Origin: Planifilum fimeticola
GTDB lineage: Bacteria > Bacillota > Bacilli > Thermoactinomycetales > DSM-44946
Direction: 5' to 3'
DNA: 64,000 bases
NCBI RefSeq assembly: GCF_003001905.1
Contig: NZ_PVNE01000008.1
Coordinates: forward strand, 62,001-126,000
The notes under the pieces are model-generated. The model was given only the letters and a program-made list of their open reading frames with translations, ran no database searches and was not told the origin of the DNA. Shown piece by piece: positions 26,937 to 35,828 of this stretch (its first letter is position 1; each line of letters begins with the position of its first letter). Made by a program: the position numbers and the translations under genes.

Positions 26937-27395
26937 TCAGCCGCCCCTCGGATCCGGCTCATCCCCGTCCAGGGAGCGGCTTGTCCGATGCACCACGCCG
27001 AGGCAACGGGCCACGAGCCGACCCGATTCCGTCGTGACGGTCATGTCGTAAAAGCCCGCCCGGCGGGTCAAATGGCTCTCCTTCGCCTCGGCGTACAACC
27101 GATCCCCCACTTCGGCCGCCGCCATAAACTGAATGGACACATTGGTGGCCAGGGCGACCCGCCCGTGGGAATTGCTGGCCACGGCGAAGGCATAGTCGGC
27201 CAGGCTGAACAGCAAACCGCCGTGGGGCGTTCCGGCGAAATTGAACAGATCCTCCGTCAGTTCCACGGCCACCCGCGCGTAACCCGGAGCGGCTTCGACG
27301 AGCTCGAAACCCATCCGCCGGGCAAAGGGGTCCTGGCGAAACCGCTCCACCCGCTCCGGCGGAAGGAAACGCCGTTCATCCGCCGAATTCGTCAC
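26937..27395 (-). CDS. PaaI-family hotdog-fold thioesterase
   Basis: This 152-residue protein is a hotdog-fold acyl-CoA thioesterase of the PaaI/YbgC-like type. The signature FAGTPHGGLLFSLADYAFAVASN contains the conserved HGG and the catalytic-type aspartate. Downstream VSIQFMAAAEVGDRL is also typical. The GTG at 27395 has GGAGGGGG upstream; a TTG at 27425 gives a longer form but has no ribosome site. The gene follows trpS by 45 bases on the same strand with no terminator between, so it is probably in the T-box-controlled transcript. Its substrate is unknown. Confidence 0.85.
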   Translation of the reverse strand: MTNSADERRFLPPERVERFRQDPFARRMGFELVEAAPGYARVAVELTEDLFNFAGTPHGGLLFSLADYAFAVASNSHGRVALATNVSIQFMAAAEVGDRLYAEAKESHLTRRAGFYDMTVTTESGRLVARCLGVVHRTSRSLDGDEPDPRGG

Positions 27396-27440
27396 CGCTT
27401 TCCCCCTCCCTCCGTTCTCGGGCAAACAGGCCGGATCCTC

Positions 27441-28433
<993 letters not shown>

Positions 28434-28464
28434 TTATCGCTCCTTTCTCCCGAGTCCTTTGTCT

Positions 28465-28740
28465 AAACAAAAAACCCCCATCCCGGACAGGGACGAGGGA
28501 TCGCCTCGCGGTGCCACCCTACTTCGACTCCGTAAGGAGACGCGCTTTTACGGAAATAACGGTCCGCCACCGGTTCCGCCTACACCGGCGCAGCATCGGA
28601 GCGCCGTTTCGGGGAACTGCTCCGAAGTCCATTCACGCGGGAGGCGATCGGCTCGCACCATCCGCCGACTCTCTGAAACGACCCGTGCCGCGCTACTCCT
28701 CTTCTTCATCGCGGTTCCTGTATTTTCAGGATGAGACATG
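28465..28740 (-). promoter_or_regulatory. T-box leader (Trp) of trpS
   Basis: The minus-strand leader contains the stem I AG-bulge region (AGAGAGTCGGCGG), a GAA-TGG-AC specifier region with the Trp codon TGG, and the T-box core AGGGTGGCACCGCG at about 28507-28520. A terminator follows: CATCCC...GGGATG-type stem with TTTTTT (28469-28500). Uncharged tRNA-Trp should stabilise the antiterminator. All standard landmarks of a class I T-box are in order. Confidence 0.96.
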
Positions 28741-28761
28741 ACGATCATAGGAATATTCATT

Positions 28762-28790
28762 ATCATACCTGAAAAATGGAAAAAGGGCAA
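28762..28790 (-). promoter_or_regulatory. promoter of the trpS T-box transcript
   Basis: Minus-strand -35 TTGCCC (28785-28790) and -10 TATGAT (28762-28767) are separated by 17 bases. The predicted start lies near 28755, just before the T-box stem I. Confidence 0.75.
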
Positions 28791-28867
28791 GGTGCACCGA
28801 ACCCTTTAAAGCATCCGTGTCCCGGGCTCACCGCTCCGTCCGGCTGAATCGAACGGAATGAAATATG

Positions 28868-28876
28868 TGATATAAT
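28868..28876 (+). promoter_or_regulatory. extended -10 promoter of the nitroreductase gene
   Basis: TGATATAAT combines a consensus -10 TATAAT (28871-28876) with an upstream TG. No good -35 is visible, which is normal for extended -10 promoters. The start codon lies 38 bases downstream. Confidence 0.65.
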
Positions 28877-28913
28877 ATCGAACTGTGCAAACCGAAAGGA
28901 GAGGTAAAAAACC

Positions 28914-29519
28914 ATGAGCAAAGCACCGACATCCACCTTGTATCGGCAAGCGGAATACGATATCGATCCGGTCTATCTGAACCGCTGGTCGCCGCGTTCC
29001 TTTCTGGACAAGGATGTACCGGAAGATGTGCTCTGGAGCCTCTTTGAGGCGGCGCGGTGGGCTCCTTCCGCCTTCAACCTGCAGCCGTGGCGGTTCGTGA
29101 TCGCCCGCACGCCCGAGGACCGGGAGAAGTTTTATCCTTTCATTTCCGAGTTCAACCTGGCCTGGTGCCGCAAGGCGCCCGTTCTCGTCCTGATACTGTC
29201 CCAACGGGTGTCCGACCGCGGCGACAACCTTTCCCACGCCTTCGACACGGGGGCAGCCTGGGGCTTCCTGGCGTTGGAGGCCGTCCGCAAGGGATTGATC
29301 ACCCACCCGATGACCGGGTTCGATATGGCGAAAGCCCGTGAAACGCTGGGCATTCCGGACGAGTACGCCATCCAGGCCCTGATCGCCATCGGATACCAAG
29401 GGCCGCGGGAAGCCTTGCCGGACGGACTGCAGGAACGGGAGCAACCGTCCCAGCGCCGGCCGCTGAGTTCCTTCGTGCACGAAGGAGTGTTTGGGCGGAA
29501 GCCGGCGGGGAAAGAGTAA
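28914..29519 (+). CDS. nitroreductase family protein
   Basis: This 201-residue protein belongs to the FMN-dependent nitroreductase family, which reduces nitro groups, quinones or similar acceptors with NAD(P)H. The N-terminal RWSPRSF with SAFNLQPWRFVI matches the FMN-phosphate binding region, and AIGYQGPREALP matches the C-terminal signature. The ATG at 28914 follows AAAGGAGAGG. The gene stands alone with its own promoter and terminator. Its substrate is unknown. Confidence 0.88.
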   Translation: MSKAPTSTLYRQAEYDIDPVYLNRWSPRSFLDKDVPEDVLWSLFEAARWAPSAFNLQPWRFVIARTPEDREKFYPFISEFNLAWCRKAPVLVLILSQRVSDRGDNLSHAFDTGAAWGFLALEAVRKGLITHPMTGFDMAKARETLGIPDEYAIQALIAIGYQGPREALPDGLQEREQPSQRRPLSSFVHEGVFGRKPAGKE

Positions 29520-29538
29520 GGGCGACGCGCCCATGCGC

Positions 29539-29568
29539 GGGGGAATCTGCCGGTCCCCCTCTTTTTTT
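29539..29568 (+). terminator. intrinsic terminator after the nitroreductase gene
   Basis: A GGGGGA/TCCCCC stem with a 9-base loop is followed by TCTTTTTTT on the plus strand, 20 bases after the stop codon. Confidence 0.9.
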
Positions 29569-29661
29569 GCCCGGCGCGGTGATGCAGCCCCTCGACGATG
29601 AATCTTCCGCCGCTCGCGCAGCCAAGATAAGGGAAGGCCGGTGCGCGTCCCTTTCACCGAC

Positions 29662-29690
29662 TTGTACGTGACGGGCATGTCGGGTAAGAT
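29662..29690 (+). promoter_or_regulatory. promoter of the CcdC-like gene
   Basis: TTGTAC (29662-29667) and TAAGAT (29685-29690) are separated by 17 bases on the plus strand. The start codon lies 80 bases downstream. Confidence 0.6.
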
Positions 29691-29770
29691 TATGCTAAAA
29701 TAAAGAGGTAATTTCCCAATAACGCCGAGCGGGTTTGCCACAGAAACCGCGCGCATTGGAGGATCCGTCC

Positions 29771-30280
29771 ATGACGCATGCAATCGCCCTCCACCCGCAG
29801 ATCGCCTTCACGCTGGGTGTCGCCACGATGGCGCTGATGGTGATCTTCCTCAGAATTCGAGCGACAAAACGGCCGGTAACGCCCAAGGGGATCATCATGC
29901 CGCCCTTGGGGATGAGCACCGGATTTCTGATGTTTCTCCACCCGTCCACCCATTTTCCGGTTTGGTGGGGACTGATCGCCTTTGCGGCGGGAGCCGTCTT
30001 TTTGGCCACTCCCCTGATCATGACGTCCCGGTTTGAAGTGGTGAACGGGGAAATCTATTTGAAACGATCCCTTTCTTTCATCGTGATCCTGTTGACCTTG
30101 CTTTCGGTGCGCCTTCTCCTGCACGGTTACGTGGAACAATACATCTCGATTCCCCAGACGGCCGGCCTGTTTTTCACGCTGGCCTTCGGAATGATCCTGC
30201 CCTGGCGGGTGGGCATGTATCTCCGATACCGCCGCCTCCGCCAATCCCTTGCCGCGCCCGCCAACACGGAACAGGGATGA
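29771..30280 (+). CDS. CcdC-family membrane protein
   Basis: This 169-residue protein has four or five hydrophobic segments and the CcdC hallmarks IIMPPLGMSTGFLMF, TSRFEVVNGEIYLKRS and FGMILPWRVGMYLRYR. CcdC is encoded next to the cytochrome c biogenesis gene ccdA in B. subtilis, although its own role is unclear. Here it is alone. The ATG at 29771 has GGAGGATCC upstream. The heme-related genes 10 kb to the left are the only possible functional link in the window. Confidence 0.8.
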   Translation: MTHAIALHPQIAFTLGVATMALMVIFLRIRATKRPVTPKGIIMPPLGMSTGFLMFLHPSTHFPVWWGLIAFAAGAVFLATPLIMTSRFEVVNGEIYLKRSLSFIVILLTLLSVRLLLHGYVEQYISIPQTAGLFFTLAFGMILPWRVGMYLRYRRLRQSLAAPANTEQG

Positions 30281-30306
30281 CAACGAAAAAACTCGTGTTC
30301 AGCATT

Positions 30307-30331
30307 CCCGGCTTCCTCAAGCCGGGTTTTT
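30307..30331 (+). terminator. intrinsic terminator after the CcdC-like gene
   Basis: CCCGGCTT-CCTC-AAGCCGGG is followed by TTTTT on the plus strand, 27 bases after the stop codon. It touches the stop of the convergent DUF523 gene. Confidence 0.9.
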
Positions 30332-30825
30332 CAACCCTTCGCCGGCCCGTCGTCCTTCCCGGGCTCTTGGGCGCTGCGATCTTCCATCGTCTCTTCCGAC
30401 ACCACCTCAATCCCGTGTCGGCGGAGCAGGGCCGCCGTGACGCCGACGCCGGGCTTCTTCCCGCCGCTGAAGGTGCCGTCGTAGATCATGCAGCTTCCGC
30501 AGGAGGGGCTTCGTTCCTTCAAAATCGCCTGCTTCGCCCCCACGGCTTGGGCGACGGCGAGGGTCTTGCGGGCTCCGGCGAGAAACTGCTCCGTCACGTC
30601 GTTGCCCTGATTGTCGATGACCCGGGCCTTTCCGTCCAGGACATCCTCGCCGTCCCCGCCGACAATTTCAGCCGGGTTGCGCGGGGTGGGCAGACCGCCC
30701 GCCTGCTCGGGGCAAACGGGAATCGCTTTTCCTTCGCGCACCAGCCGGCGGATTTCCGCCAAGGCGTTGTGCCGCTGATCGTACCGGCAGTGAATTCCGG
30801 CAAAACAGGCGCTGACGATTTTCAT
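30331..30825 (-). CDS. DUF523 family protein
   Basis: This 164-residue protein matches DUF523: the start MKIVSACFAGIHCRYD, the CPEQAGGLPTPRNPAE segment, and LKERSPSCGSCMIYDG with a closely spaced cysteine pair. The conserved cysteines (in SACFAGIHC, CPEQ and SCGSC) suggest metal or iron-sulfur binding, but this is inference. The ATG at 30825 follows GGGGGGAG. No function is established for the family, and the neighbours give no pathway hint. Confidence 0.85.
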   Translation of the reverse strand: MKIVSACFAGIHCRYDQRHNALAEIRRLVREGKAIPVCPEQAGGLPTPRNPAEIVGGDGEDVLDGKARVIDNQGNDVTEQFLAGARKTLAVAQAVGAKQAILKERSPSCGSCMIYDGTFSGGKKPGVGVTAALLRRHGIEVVSEETMEDRSAQEPGKDDGPAKG

Positions 30826-30961
30826 GGGATCTCCCCCCAACCTTGTTCATTTATTGATAGGATACCACAATTCCGGCGGTCGATCGTCCGCTCCGGCAGG
30901 AAATCACAGCCGGGATAGGGTATATTGAAAATGATGTCACAGTAGGAGTCGAAGCGAAACC

Positions 30962-31975
30962 ATGATGAAGATTTTGTTCACCGTACTGCTCACTCTGGTC
31001 GCTCTGCCGATCCTGCTCATCCTCGGGATATGGCTCCGCATGCGCCGCCGCTTTCCGAAACGGTCGCCCGGCGAACCGGAGCGGCGGCTGAAACCCCGTG
31101 AGTGGCGGGATGACGAGGTGACCGTCGGCTGGGTCGGTCACTCCACGGTGCTGATCAATCTGTACGGTTTGAGGATTCTGACGGATCCGGTTCTGGGACC
31201 CAAGATCGGAGTGCAACTGGGCCCGTGGCAGATCGGTCCGATGAGACACACCGCCCCGGCCCTGCGCCTCGAGGATCTGGACCGGGTCGACCTGATCCTG
31301 TTGTCCCACGCGCACATGGACCATTTCGATCTGCCCACCCTCAGAAAACTGGCCGGACCGCGGACGCGGGTGATCACCGCCAAGAAAACTTCCCGGCTGC
31401 TCAGGCATATGCCCTTTGGCGAAGTGGTGGAACTTCACGGGGAAGAAAGCGTGACCCTGACCGATCTCGGCGTCCGGGTGCAGGCGGTCCCCGTCCGCCA
31501 CTGGGGGAACCGGTTCCCCTGGAACACCGACTACGGATATACCGGCTATCTCATTGAAAAAAACGGCGTCCGCCTGTTCTATCCCGGCGACACCGCCTAC
31601 ACGCCGGAGTTTGTGAAATTGAGAAGGCGGGGAAAAATCGATCTGGCCTTCATGCCGATCGGCGCCTACTCTCCGGATTCCTTCCAGCGAAACCACTGTA
31701 CCCCGGAGCAGGCGTGGGCGATGTTCCTCGACACCGGGGCCCGGTGGCTGATGCCGATTCACTACGACACCTTCGTCCTTTCCCAGGAACCGGTGAAGGA
31801 ACCGCTGAAACGCCTGCTGGCCGCGGCCGGAAAGGAAGAGGACCGGATCGTCACCCGGAAACAGGGGGACGTGTTCCGCTTCGGCAGAGCGGACGACAAA
31901 AGTGCCCAAAGGGAGGCGGAGCGCGAGGCCCCGGTCCTTTCAAACACGGAAAAGCCCGTTTCATCAAAGCGATGA
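30962..31975 (+). CDS. MBL-fold metallohydrolase, NAPE-PLD-like
   Basis: This 337-residue protein has an N-terminal membrane anchor (residues 4-25) and a metallo-beta-lactamase fold. The metal site SHAHMDH gives H116, H118, D120 and H121; WVGHST and FYPGDTAYTPEF also fit. The overall arrangement resembles bacterial N-acyl-phosphatidylethanolamine phospholipase D-like proteins. A membrane-lipid substrate would fit the anchor but is not proven. A downstream terminator overlaps the last codons and the stop. Confidence 0.85.
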   Translation: MMKILFTVLLTLVALPILLILGIWLRMRRRFPKRSPGEPERRLKPREWRDDEVTVGWVGHSTVLINLYGLRILTDPVLGPKIGVQLGPWQIGPMRHTAPALRLEDLDRVDLILLSHAHMDHFDLPTLRKLAGPRTRVITAKKTSRLLRHMPFGEVVELHGEESVTLTDLGVRVQAVPVRHWGNRFPWNTDYGYTGYLIEKNGVRLFYPGDTAYTPEFVKLRRRGKIDLAFMPIGAYSPDSFQRNHCTPEQAWAMFLDTGARWLMPIHYDTFVLSQEPVKEPLKRLLAAAGKEEDRIVTRKQGDVFRFGRADDKSAQREAEREAPVLSNTEKPVSSKR

Positions 31976-31987
31976 AGCGGGCTTTTC
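31949..31987. terminator. bidirectional terminator between the MBL gene and holA
   Basis: A 17-base GAAAAGCCCG... stem (31949-31965 with 31971-31987, one wobble) lies across the MBL stop codon. T/A-rich arm ends give usable T-runs on both strands for these convergent genes. Confidence 0.8.
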
Positions 31988-32028
31988 ACTGCCGGCGAGT
32001 TTCGAAGGTGCGCTTCCTCCCCGGCTCC

Positions 32029-33075
32029 TCACCTCCCCCTTTCGGCCGCCGCCGCATGGTCCTGGCCAAGTTGGAACAGAAAGCGCTCCAGGGCGAGGGT
32101 TTTGTCGATTTTTCCCGATTTGATCGCCTGGTCCGTCTCAATCGCCGATAGGAGCAACCGACGCAATTGCCGCTCCGAATACGCTTTCCCCTGTCTGCGG
32201 GCCAGTTTCACCGGGTAGGGGTGAAGACCCAGTAGGGAAGCGATCTCCCGCTCCGATTTTCCCTGGGCGGCCAACAGTTTCACCTGCAACAAGATGCGGA
32301 ACTGGCGGATCATCAGCGCCAGGATGCGTATCGGTTCCTCCCGTTGATTCAGCAAATCGTACAATATGGAGAAGGCTTCCTCCACCTTGCGCCCGGCCGC
32401 CCGGTCCATCAACTTGAAGACATCCTCCTCCAGCGTCCGTGGAACCATGCGGTCCACATCCTCGGAGGATACCGTTCCGCCGGTCCCCGCATAAACGGCC
32501 AGTTTGGCGCATTCGTTGTGAAGGAGGCGCAGATCGCTTCCGACCTGCCGGATCAGCCGCCGGACCACTTCCGGCTGGGCCTTTACGCCGTGCCTCCGAA
32601 AGCGGTCCAGCACCCACTTTTCCAGTTCCTTTCCGTCCAACGGGTCGCAGCGAACCGTTCGGGCCGCCTTCTCCAACATCTTGACGACCTTTTTCCGGGT
32701 GTCCAGCTTCTCCTCCGGAACCAGCAACACCACGACCGTCGTCGGCAGGGGTTCCTGAGCGTATCGGAGGAGCTCCTCAGGACGATGCTCCACCTTTTGC
32801 TTTGCCTTGGCCGTCGACAAAAACCGCGCGTTTCGGCCGATGACAATCCGTCTCTCACCGAAGAAAGGCGGCGATTCCGCCTCCCGGATCAACTGTTGCA
32901 CCGCCACTTCATCCAAGTCCACGACCACTTTGTTGAAGGAGGGGTCCCCGCCGTCCAAAGCCCTCTCCTGGATCGCACCGCATATCTCTTCCATCAAAAA
33001 GGGTTCCCGGCCGTACAACAAATAGACGGGCGCCAGGATCCCCTCCTCGACTTCCCGCATCAGAGCGTTGATCAT
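32029..33075 (-). CDS. holA: DNA polymerase III subunit delta
   Basis: HolA is the delta subunit of the clamp loader, which opens the beta clamp. The 348-residue protein begins with the typical PVYLLYGREPFLMEE, contains a central AAA+-like region without a functional Walker A (VVVLLVPEEKLDTRKK), and has the C-terminal collar helices (KSGKIDKTLALERFLFQL). The start ATG at 33075 overlaps the anti-sigma stop in an ATGA junction, so holA is likely to be translationally coupled to a sigma/anti-sigma pair. In B. subtilis it follows comEC/yqzM instead. Confidence 0.95.
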   Translation of the reverse strand: MINALMREVEEGILAPVYLLYGREPFLMEEICGAIQERALDGGDPSFNKVVVDLDEVAVQQLIREAESPPFFGERRIVIGRNARFLSTAKAKQKVEHRPEELLRYAQEPLPTTVVVLLVPEEKLDTRKKVVKMLEKAARTVRCDPLDGKELEKWVLDRFRRHGVKAQPEVVRRLIRQVGSDLRLLHNECAKLAVYAGTGGTVSSEDVDRMVPRTLEEDVFKLMDRAAGRKVEEAFSILYDLLNQREEPIRILALMIRQFRILLQVKLLAAQGKSEREIASLLGLHPYPVKLARRQGKAYSERQLRRLLLSAIETDQAIKSGKIDKTLALERFLFQLGQDHAAAAERGR

Positions 33076-33845
33076 CCGCCGTCACCCCGGCTGCGGTCCT
33101 TTTCCAATTCCCGTTTCGCTTCCACGTCGATGATCCGCACTTCCCGATTTTCTTCCTCTGCCTTTTCCTCCGTTTCCTTTTCTTCCGTTTCCATTTCTTC
33201 TCCTTCCTCCGGCGGAGCGATTTCCACCTGAAGGGACGTCGGAGAGATCCACTGGACGGAGGACTCCTTTCCTTCCTTCCAGGGCTTCGAACGGAACCAT
33301 TCCTTTCCGTCCGCCGTCCGGATCACCACCTGATTTTTCTCCACCTCCGCCCGGAACCGGCCATCGGGCGACCAAGCGGAGGAGGTGGGGGATTCGGACT
33401 CCGGTGCGCTCATCGTCATGTTTCCGGACGGGGAGACGGCATCTTCCCTTTTCTCGGAGTTCATCATGAGGGTCCGATTGTCGACGGGTTGCTCGGGAGC
33501 TCCGTACCAGCCTTTCCAAAGGCCGACGAAGACGAACACAAGCACGGCCGCCGCCGCTCCTCCGCCGAACCACCACCCGAACCGGCGCCGCTTGATCCCT
33601 TCCCTTTGCCGGGACGCTCCCCCGCCGGGAAGCTGTCCCGATTCGATCAAGCGGTCCACCACGGAGTGGGGCGGTGTCACCCGGGGAAGCCGGGACAAGC
33701 CGTCAGACAAGCGTTTGAGCCTCTCCGCCTCGGCGGCGCATCCGCTGCAGGTGGACAGATGGCGCCGGAGCAACAACTTTTCTTCGGAAGTCAGATCGCC
33801 GTCCAACTCCCTCTGAATCCACTCCAACGCTTCTTCGCATCTCAC
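33072..33845 (-). CDS. zinc-finger anti-sigma factor (RsiW-like)
   Basis: This 257-residue protein has an N-terminal ZAS domain with H29-x3-C33-x2-C36 (HLSTCSGC) and C3. One membrane helix (about 95-115) follows, then an extracytoplasmic domain and a Glu/Lys-rich tail, TEEKETEEKAEEENRE. It should hold the adjacent ECF sigma factor inactive until a signal triggers proteolysis. The GTG at 33845 overlaps the sigma stop (GTGA). The long extracytoplasmic part with SPDGRFRAEVEKNQV suggests a sensing beta domain, which is inference. Confidence 0.9.
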   Translation of the reverse strand: MRCEEALEWIQRELDGDLTSEEKLLLRRHLSTCSGCAAEAERLKRLSDGLSRLPRVTPPHSVVDRLIESGQLPGGGASRQREGIKRRRFGWWFGGGAAAAVLVFVFVGLWKGWYGAPEQPVDNRTLMMNSEKREDAVSPSGNMTMSAPESESPTSSAWSPDGRFRAEVEKNQVVIRTADGKEWFRSKPWKEGKESSVQWISPTSLQVEIAPPEEGEEMETEEKETEEKAEEENREVRIIDVEAKRELEKDRSRGDGG

Positions 33846-34384
33846 GGGGCCACACCGCCTTCCTGATACTCGGACAACCACTCCTGCAGTTTTTTTCTCG
33901 CGCGGAACAGGTGAGACTTCACCGTGTTCAGCGGTATATCCATCGCCTCGGCGATTTCCTCGTAACTGAAATCGTGAACATACCGCAATACGACAGCCGT
34001 TTGTTGGGGAGGCGGAAGTTTCCGAAGCGCCTGCTGAAGATCCATCACCACGCCGGGACGTTCCACGGCGGTCCCCGCCTTGGGATCCGCCGGATTAATC
34101 CCCTCCGGATAAGGGATTTCCCGCTTTTTTCTGCGGAAGTGGTCGATGCAGATATTGGCAACGATCCGCTGTGCCCAGGTTTCAAAACGGGACTGCCCCT
34201 TGTAGGAGGAAAGACGGTTGTAAATGCGCAGCAGCGCCTCCTGGGTTGCGTCGAGGGCGTCGTGTTCGTTTCCCAACAGGTAATAGGCCGTACGGTACAC
34301 CGCCGCCTCCACCTCCCGCAGCAACCGGATGCACGCTTCCCGGTCGCCGGCCTGCGCCCGTTTCACCCACTCCGCTTCGACCAC
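33842..34384 (-). CDS. ECF-type RNA polymerase sigma factor (SigW/SigM-like)
   Basis: This 180-residue sigma factor has region 2 (YYLLGNEHDALDATQEALLRIYNRLSSY, FETWAQRIVANICIDHFRRKK) and region 4 (LPPPQQTAVVLRYVHDFSYEEIAEAMDIPLNTVKSHLFRARKKL, quoted in pieces). It is the lead gene of an operon with its anti-sigma factor and holA. The GTG at 34384 follows AGGAGGGAT. An ECF-type promoter lies upstream, so positive autoregulation is likely. The specific stress is unknown. Confidence 0.92.
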   Translation of the reverse strand: MVEAEWVKRAQAGDREACIRLLREVEAAVYRTAYYLLGNEHDALDATQEALLRIYNRLSSYKGQSRFETWAQRIVANICIDHFRRKKREIPYPEGINPADPKAGTAVERPGVVMDLQQALRKLPPPQQTAVVLRYVHDFSYEEIAEAMDIPLNTVKSHLFRARKKLQEWLSEYQEGGVAP

Positions 34385-34405
34385 TCCGATCCCTCCTGAA
34401 CCTCA

Positions 34406-34432
34406 GACGTTTTCCGCCTGCCCAAAGTTGCA
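34406..34432 (-). promoter_or_regulatory. candidate ECF sigma autoregulatory promoter
   Basis: On the minus strand TGCAAC (34427-34432, with the AAC core common to ECF -35 elements) and CGTC (34406-34409) are separated by 17 bases, and the spacer starts with TTT. It lies about 20 bases before the sigma factor start. The resemblance to SigW/SigV-type promoters is by eye. Confidence 0.55.
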
Positions 34433-34595
34433 GTGCACACCCATTGGCAGTGATTTCATTGTACCACAAGACGGCGGCGACATGGCCGGAACCCGGCGCT
34501 TCGCCGGACACTTTTGATCGCGAAATTGACAAAATTTACTCCCGGTTATATACTTGACTGGCATGTCTCAATCTTCCAGTACGGGAGGGAACGCG

Positions 34596-35012
34596 ATGAA
34601 AGTAACCCGCACAAATCCCGAAACCGTGGCGCCTCCCATCGGAACCTACACCCATCTCACCGTCGTCCCCCGGGGAGCCGATCTGCTCGTCCTTTCCGGC
34701 CAGGTGGGAAACGACGCCGTGGGAAACTTTCCGGACGATGTGGAATCTCAATTTGAAAACGCCTTGGACAATGTGCGGCGCATCTTGGAAAGCGAGGGCG
34801 TCACCGCCGACAATATCATCAAGCTCAATATCTGGCTGACCGAACCCATCGATTGGAGCCGCTTCAAGGAGATTTTCGGCCGGTTCCACGGGGGAACGCC
34901 CCCGGCGATGACCCTGGGCTTCGTCTCCTCCTTGGCCCTTCCCCACCTCAAGGTGGAAGTGGAGGCATGGGCGGCAAGATGGGAATCCGCCGAAAAAGAG
35001 GATGAAAGCTGA
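34596..35012 (+). CDS. RidA family protein (enamine/imine deaminase)
   Basis: This 138-residue protein resembles RidA/YjgF proteins, which hydrolyse reactive enamines and imines. It has the N-terminal TNPETVAPPIGTYTHLTVV segment, LLVLSGQVG, and the C-terminal FGRFHGGTPPAMTLGFVSSLALPHLKVEVEAWA (in pieces). The usual catalytic arginine of the RidA subgroup (in a P-x-R-x2 context) is not present here; the segment reads PPAMT, so it may belong to another RidA subfamily. The ATG at 34596 follows GGGAGGG. The DinB-like gene starts 9 bases after its stop. Confidence 0.8.
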   Translation: MKVTRTNPETVAPPIGTYTHLTVVPRGADLLVLSGQVGNDAVGNFPDDVESQFENALDNVRRILESEGVTADNIIKLNIWLTEPIDWSRFKEIFGRFHGGTPPAMTLGFVSSLALPHLKVEVEAWAARWESAEKEDES

Positions 35013-35020
35013 CAGAGGCG

Positions 35021-35542
35021 ATGTCCGTGTCCTATGAAAGCATACTCATCCGTTTTCGGAAGATGAACGATTTTGTGCAGTCCTTGAAAGGGATCCCGGA
35101 AAGATGGTGGCTGATGCCGATCGCCGAGGGAAAGTGGTCCCCGGGGGAAATCATCGCCCACCTGATGGAGTGGGACCGGTTCCTGCTGAACGAACGGCTG
35201 GATCAGCTCCGGCCCGGCAAGACGGTGCCCCCCACCTCGGTAAGAGCGGACGATTTAAACGCACGGGCCGCCCGGTGGGCCCGGGAAGAGGCCACCCGGG
35301 AGGAAGTGTTGGCCGCCTTCCATCACACCCGCACCCGTTTGCTCAAGCGCCTGGAATCGGTTCCCGGAACAGACCGGGACGCCCCCTTCTCGATCCGGAA
35401 CCGCTCCCTGACACTGACGGATTATCTCAAAGGATTGGCCGACCACGATGAACATCATCGAAAACAAATTGAAGCCTTTCTCCGCACCCGCGACGGATCG
35501 TGGAACGGCCCTGAAACTGAATCGCGTAAGAGTTTCCGTTGA
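35021..35542 (+). CDS. DinB family protein
   Basis: This 173-residue four-helix protein has the DinB/YfiT pattern, with WSPGEIIAHLMEWDRF carrying one histidine and LADHDEHHRKQIEAF carrying the others. This gives a probable metal site. Members are often bacillithiol- or thiol-dependent transferases, but the reaction cannot be assigned here. The ATG at 35021 is closely spaced to the ridA-like stop, so the pair is likely co-transcribed and ends at a terminator just downstream. Confidence 0.82.
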   Translation: MSVSYESILIRFRKMNDFVQSLKGIPERWWLMPIAEGKWSPGEIIAHLMEWDRFLLNERLDQLRPGKTVPPTSVRADDLNARAARWAREEATREEVLAAFHHTRTRLLKRLESVPGTDRDAPFSIRNRSLTLTDYLKGLADHDEHHRKQIEAFLRTRDGSWNGPETESRKSFR

Positions 35543-35548
35543 GGTTCC

Positions 35549-35585
35549 CCGGGGCCGTAGGGCATGACCCGGGGGCTTTCCTTTT
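35549..35585 (+). terminator. intrinsic terminator after the DinB gene
   Basis: A CCCCGGG/CCCGGGGG-type stem with a 15-base loop is followed by CTTTCCTTTT on the plus strand, starting 6 bases past the stop. Confidence 0.75.
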
Positions 35586-35608
35586 ATCCCTTCCAAAACG
35601 TCACCGGT

Positions 35609-35803
35609 TCACTCCTTCTCCTCCCGCTGGGACCAAATTTTTTTCGCCTGCTCCCTTCTCATGGTTTCCTTGATGTTTCCCAACTGAATTTGAACGCGCT
35701 CCAGGGATTCACTGATGCCTTTCAAGTGAGCGGCGATCCTCTCCATGCAATTGACAAACCATATCGTGTAGATCAAAGCGATGATAAAAGCGACAAATCC
35801 CAC
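35609..35803 (-). CDS. small membrane protein with coiled coil
   Basis: This 64-residue protein has one membrane helix (FVAFIIALIYTIWFV) followed by an amphipathic, probably coiled-coil segment (ERIAAHLKGISESLERVQIQLG). I do not recognise a family. The GTG at 35803 has AGGAGGGAATT upstream and lies 25 bases after comEC, so it is probably in the same transcript. In B. subtilis the small gene yqzM occupies the position next to comEC, but the sequences are not obviously related. Confidence 0.65.
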   Translation of the reverse strand: MGFVAFIIALIYTIWFVNCMERIAAHLKGISESLERVQIQLGNIKETMRREQAKKIWSQREEKE

Positions 35804-35828
35804 AGAATTCCCTCCTCATCCGCTCCTC

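Noticed and set aside
34596-35542. RidA/DinB pair as a toxin-antitoxin module
   Set aside because: Both belong to well-known enzyme families and neither has toxin or DNA-binding antitoxin features. Close spacing alone is not evidence.
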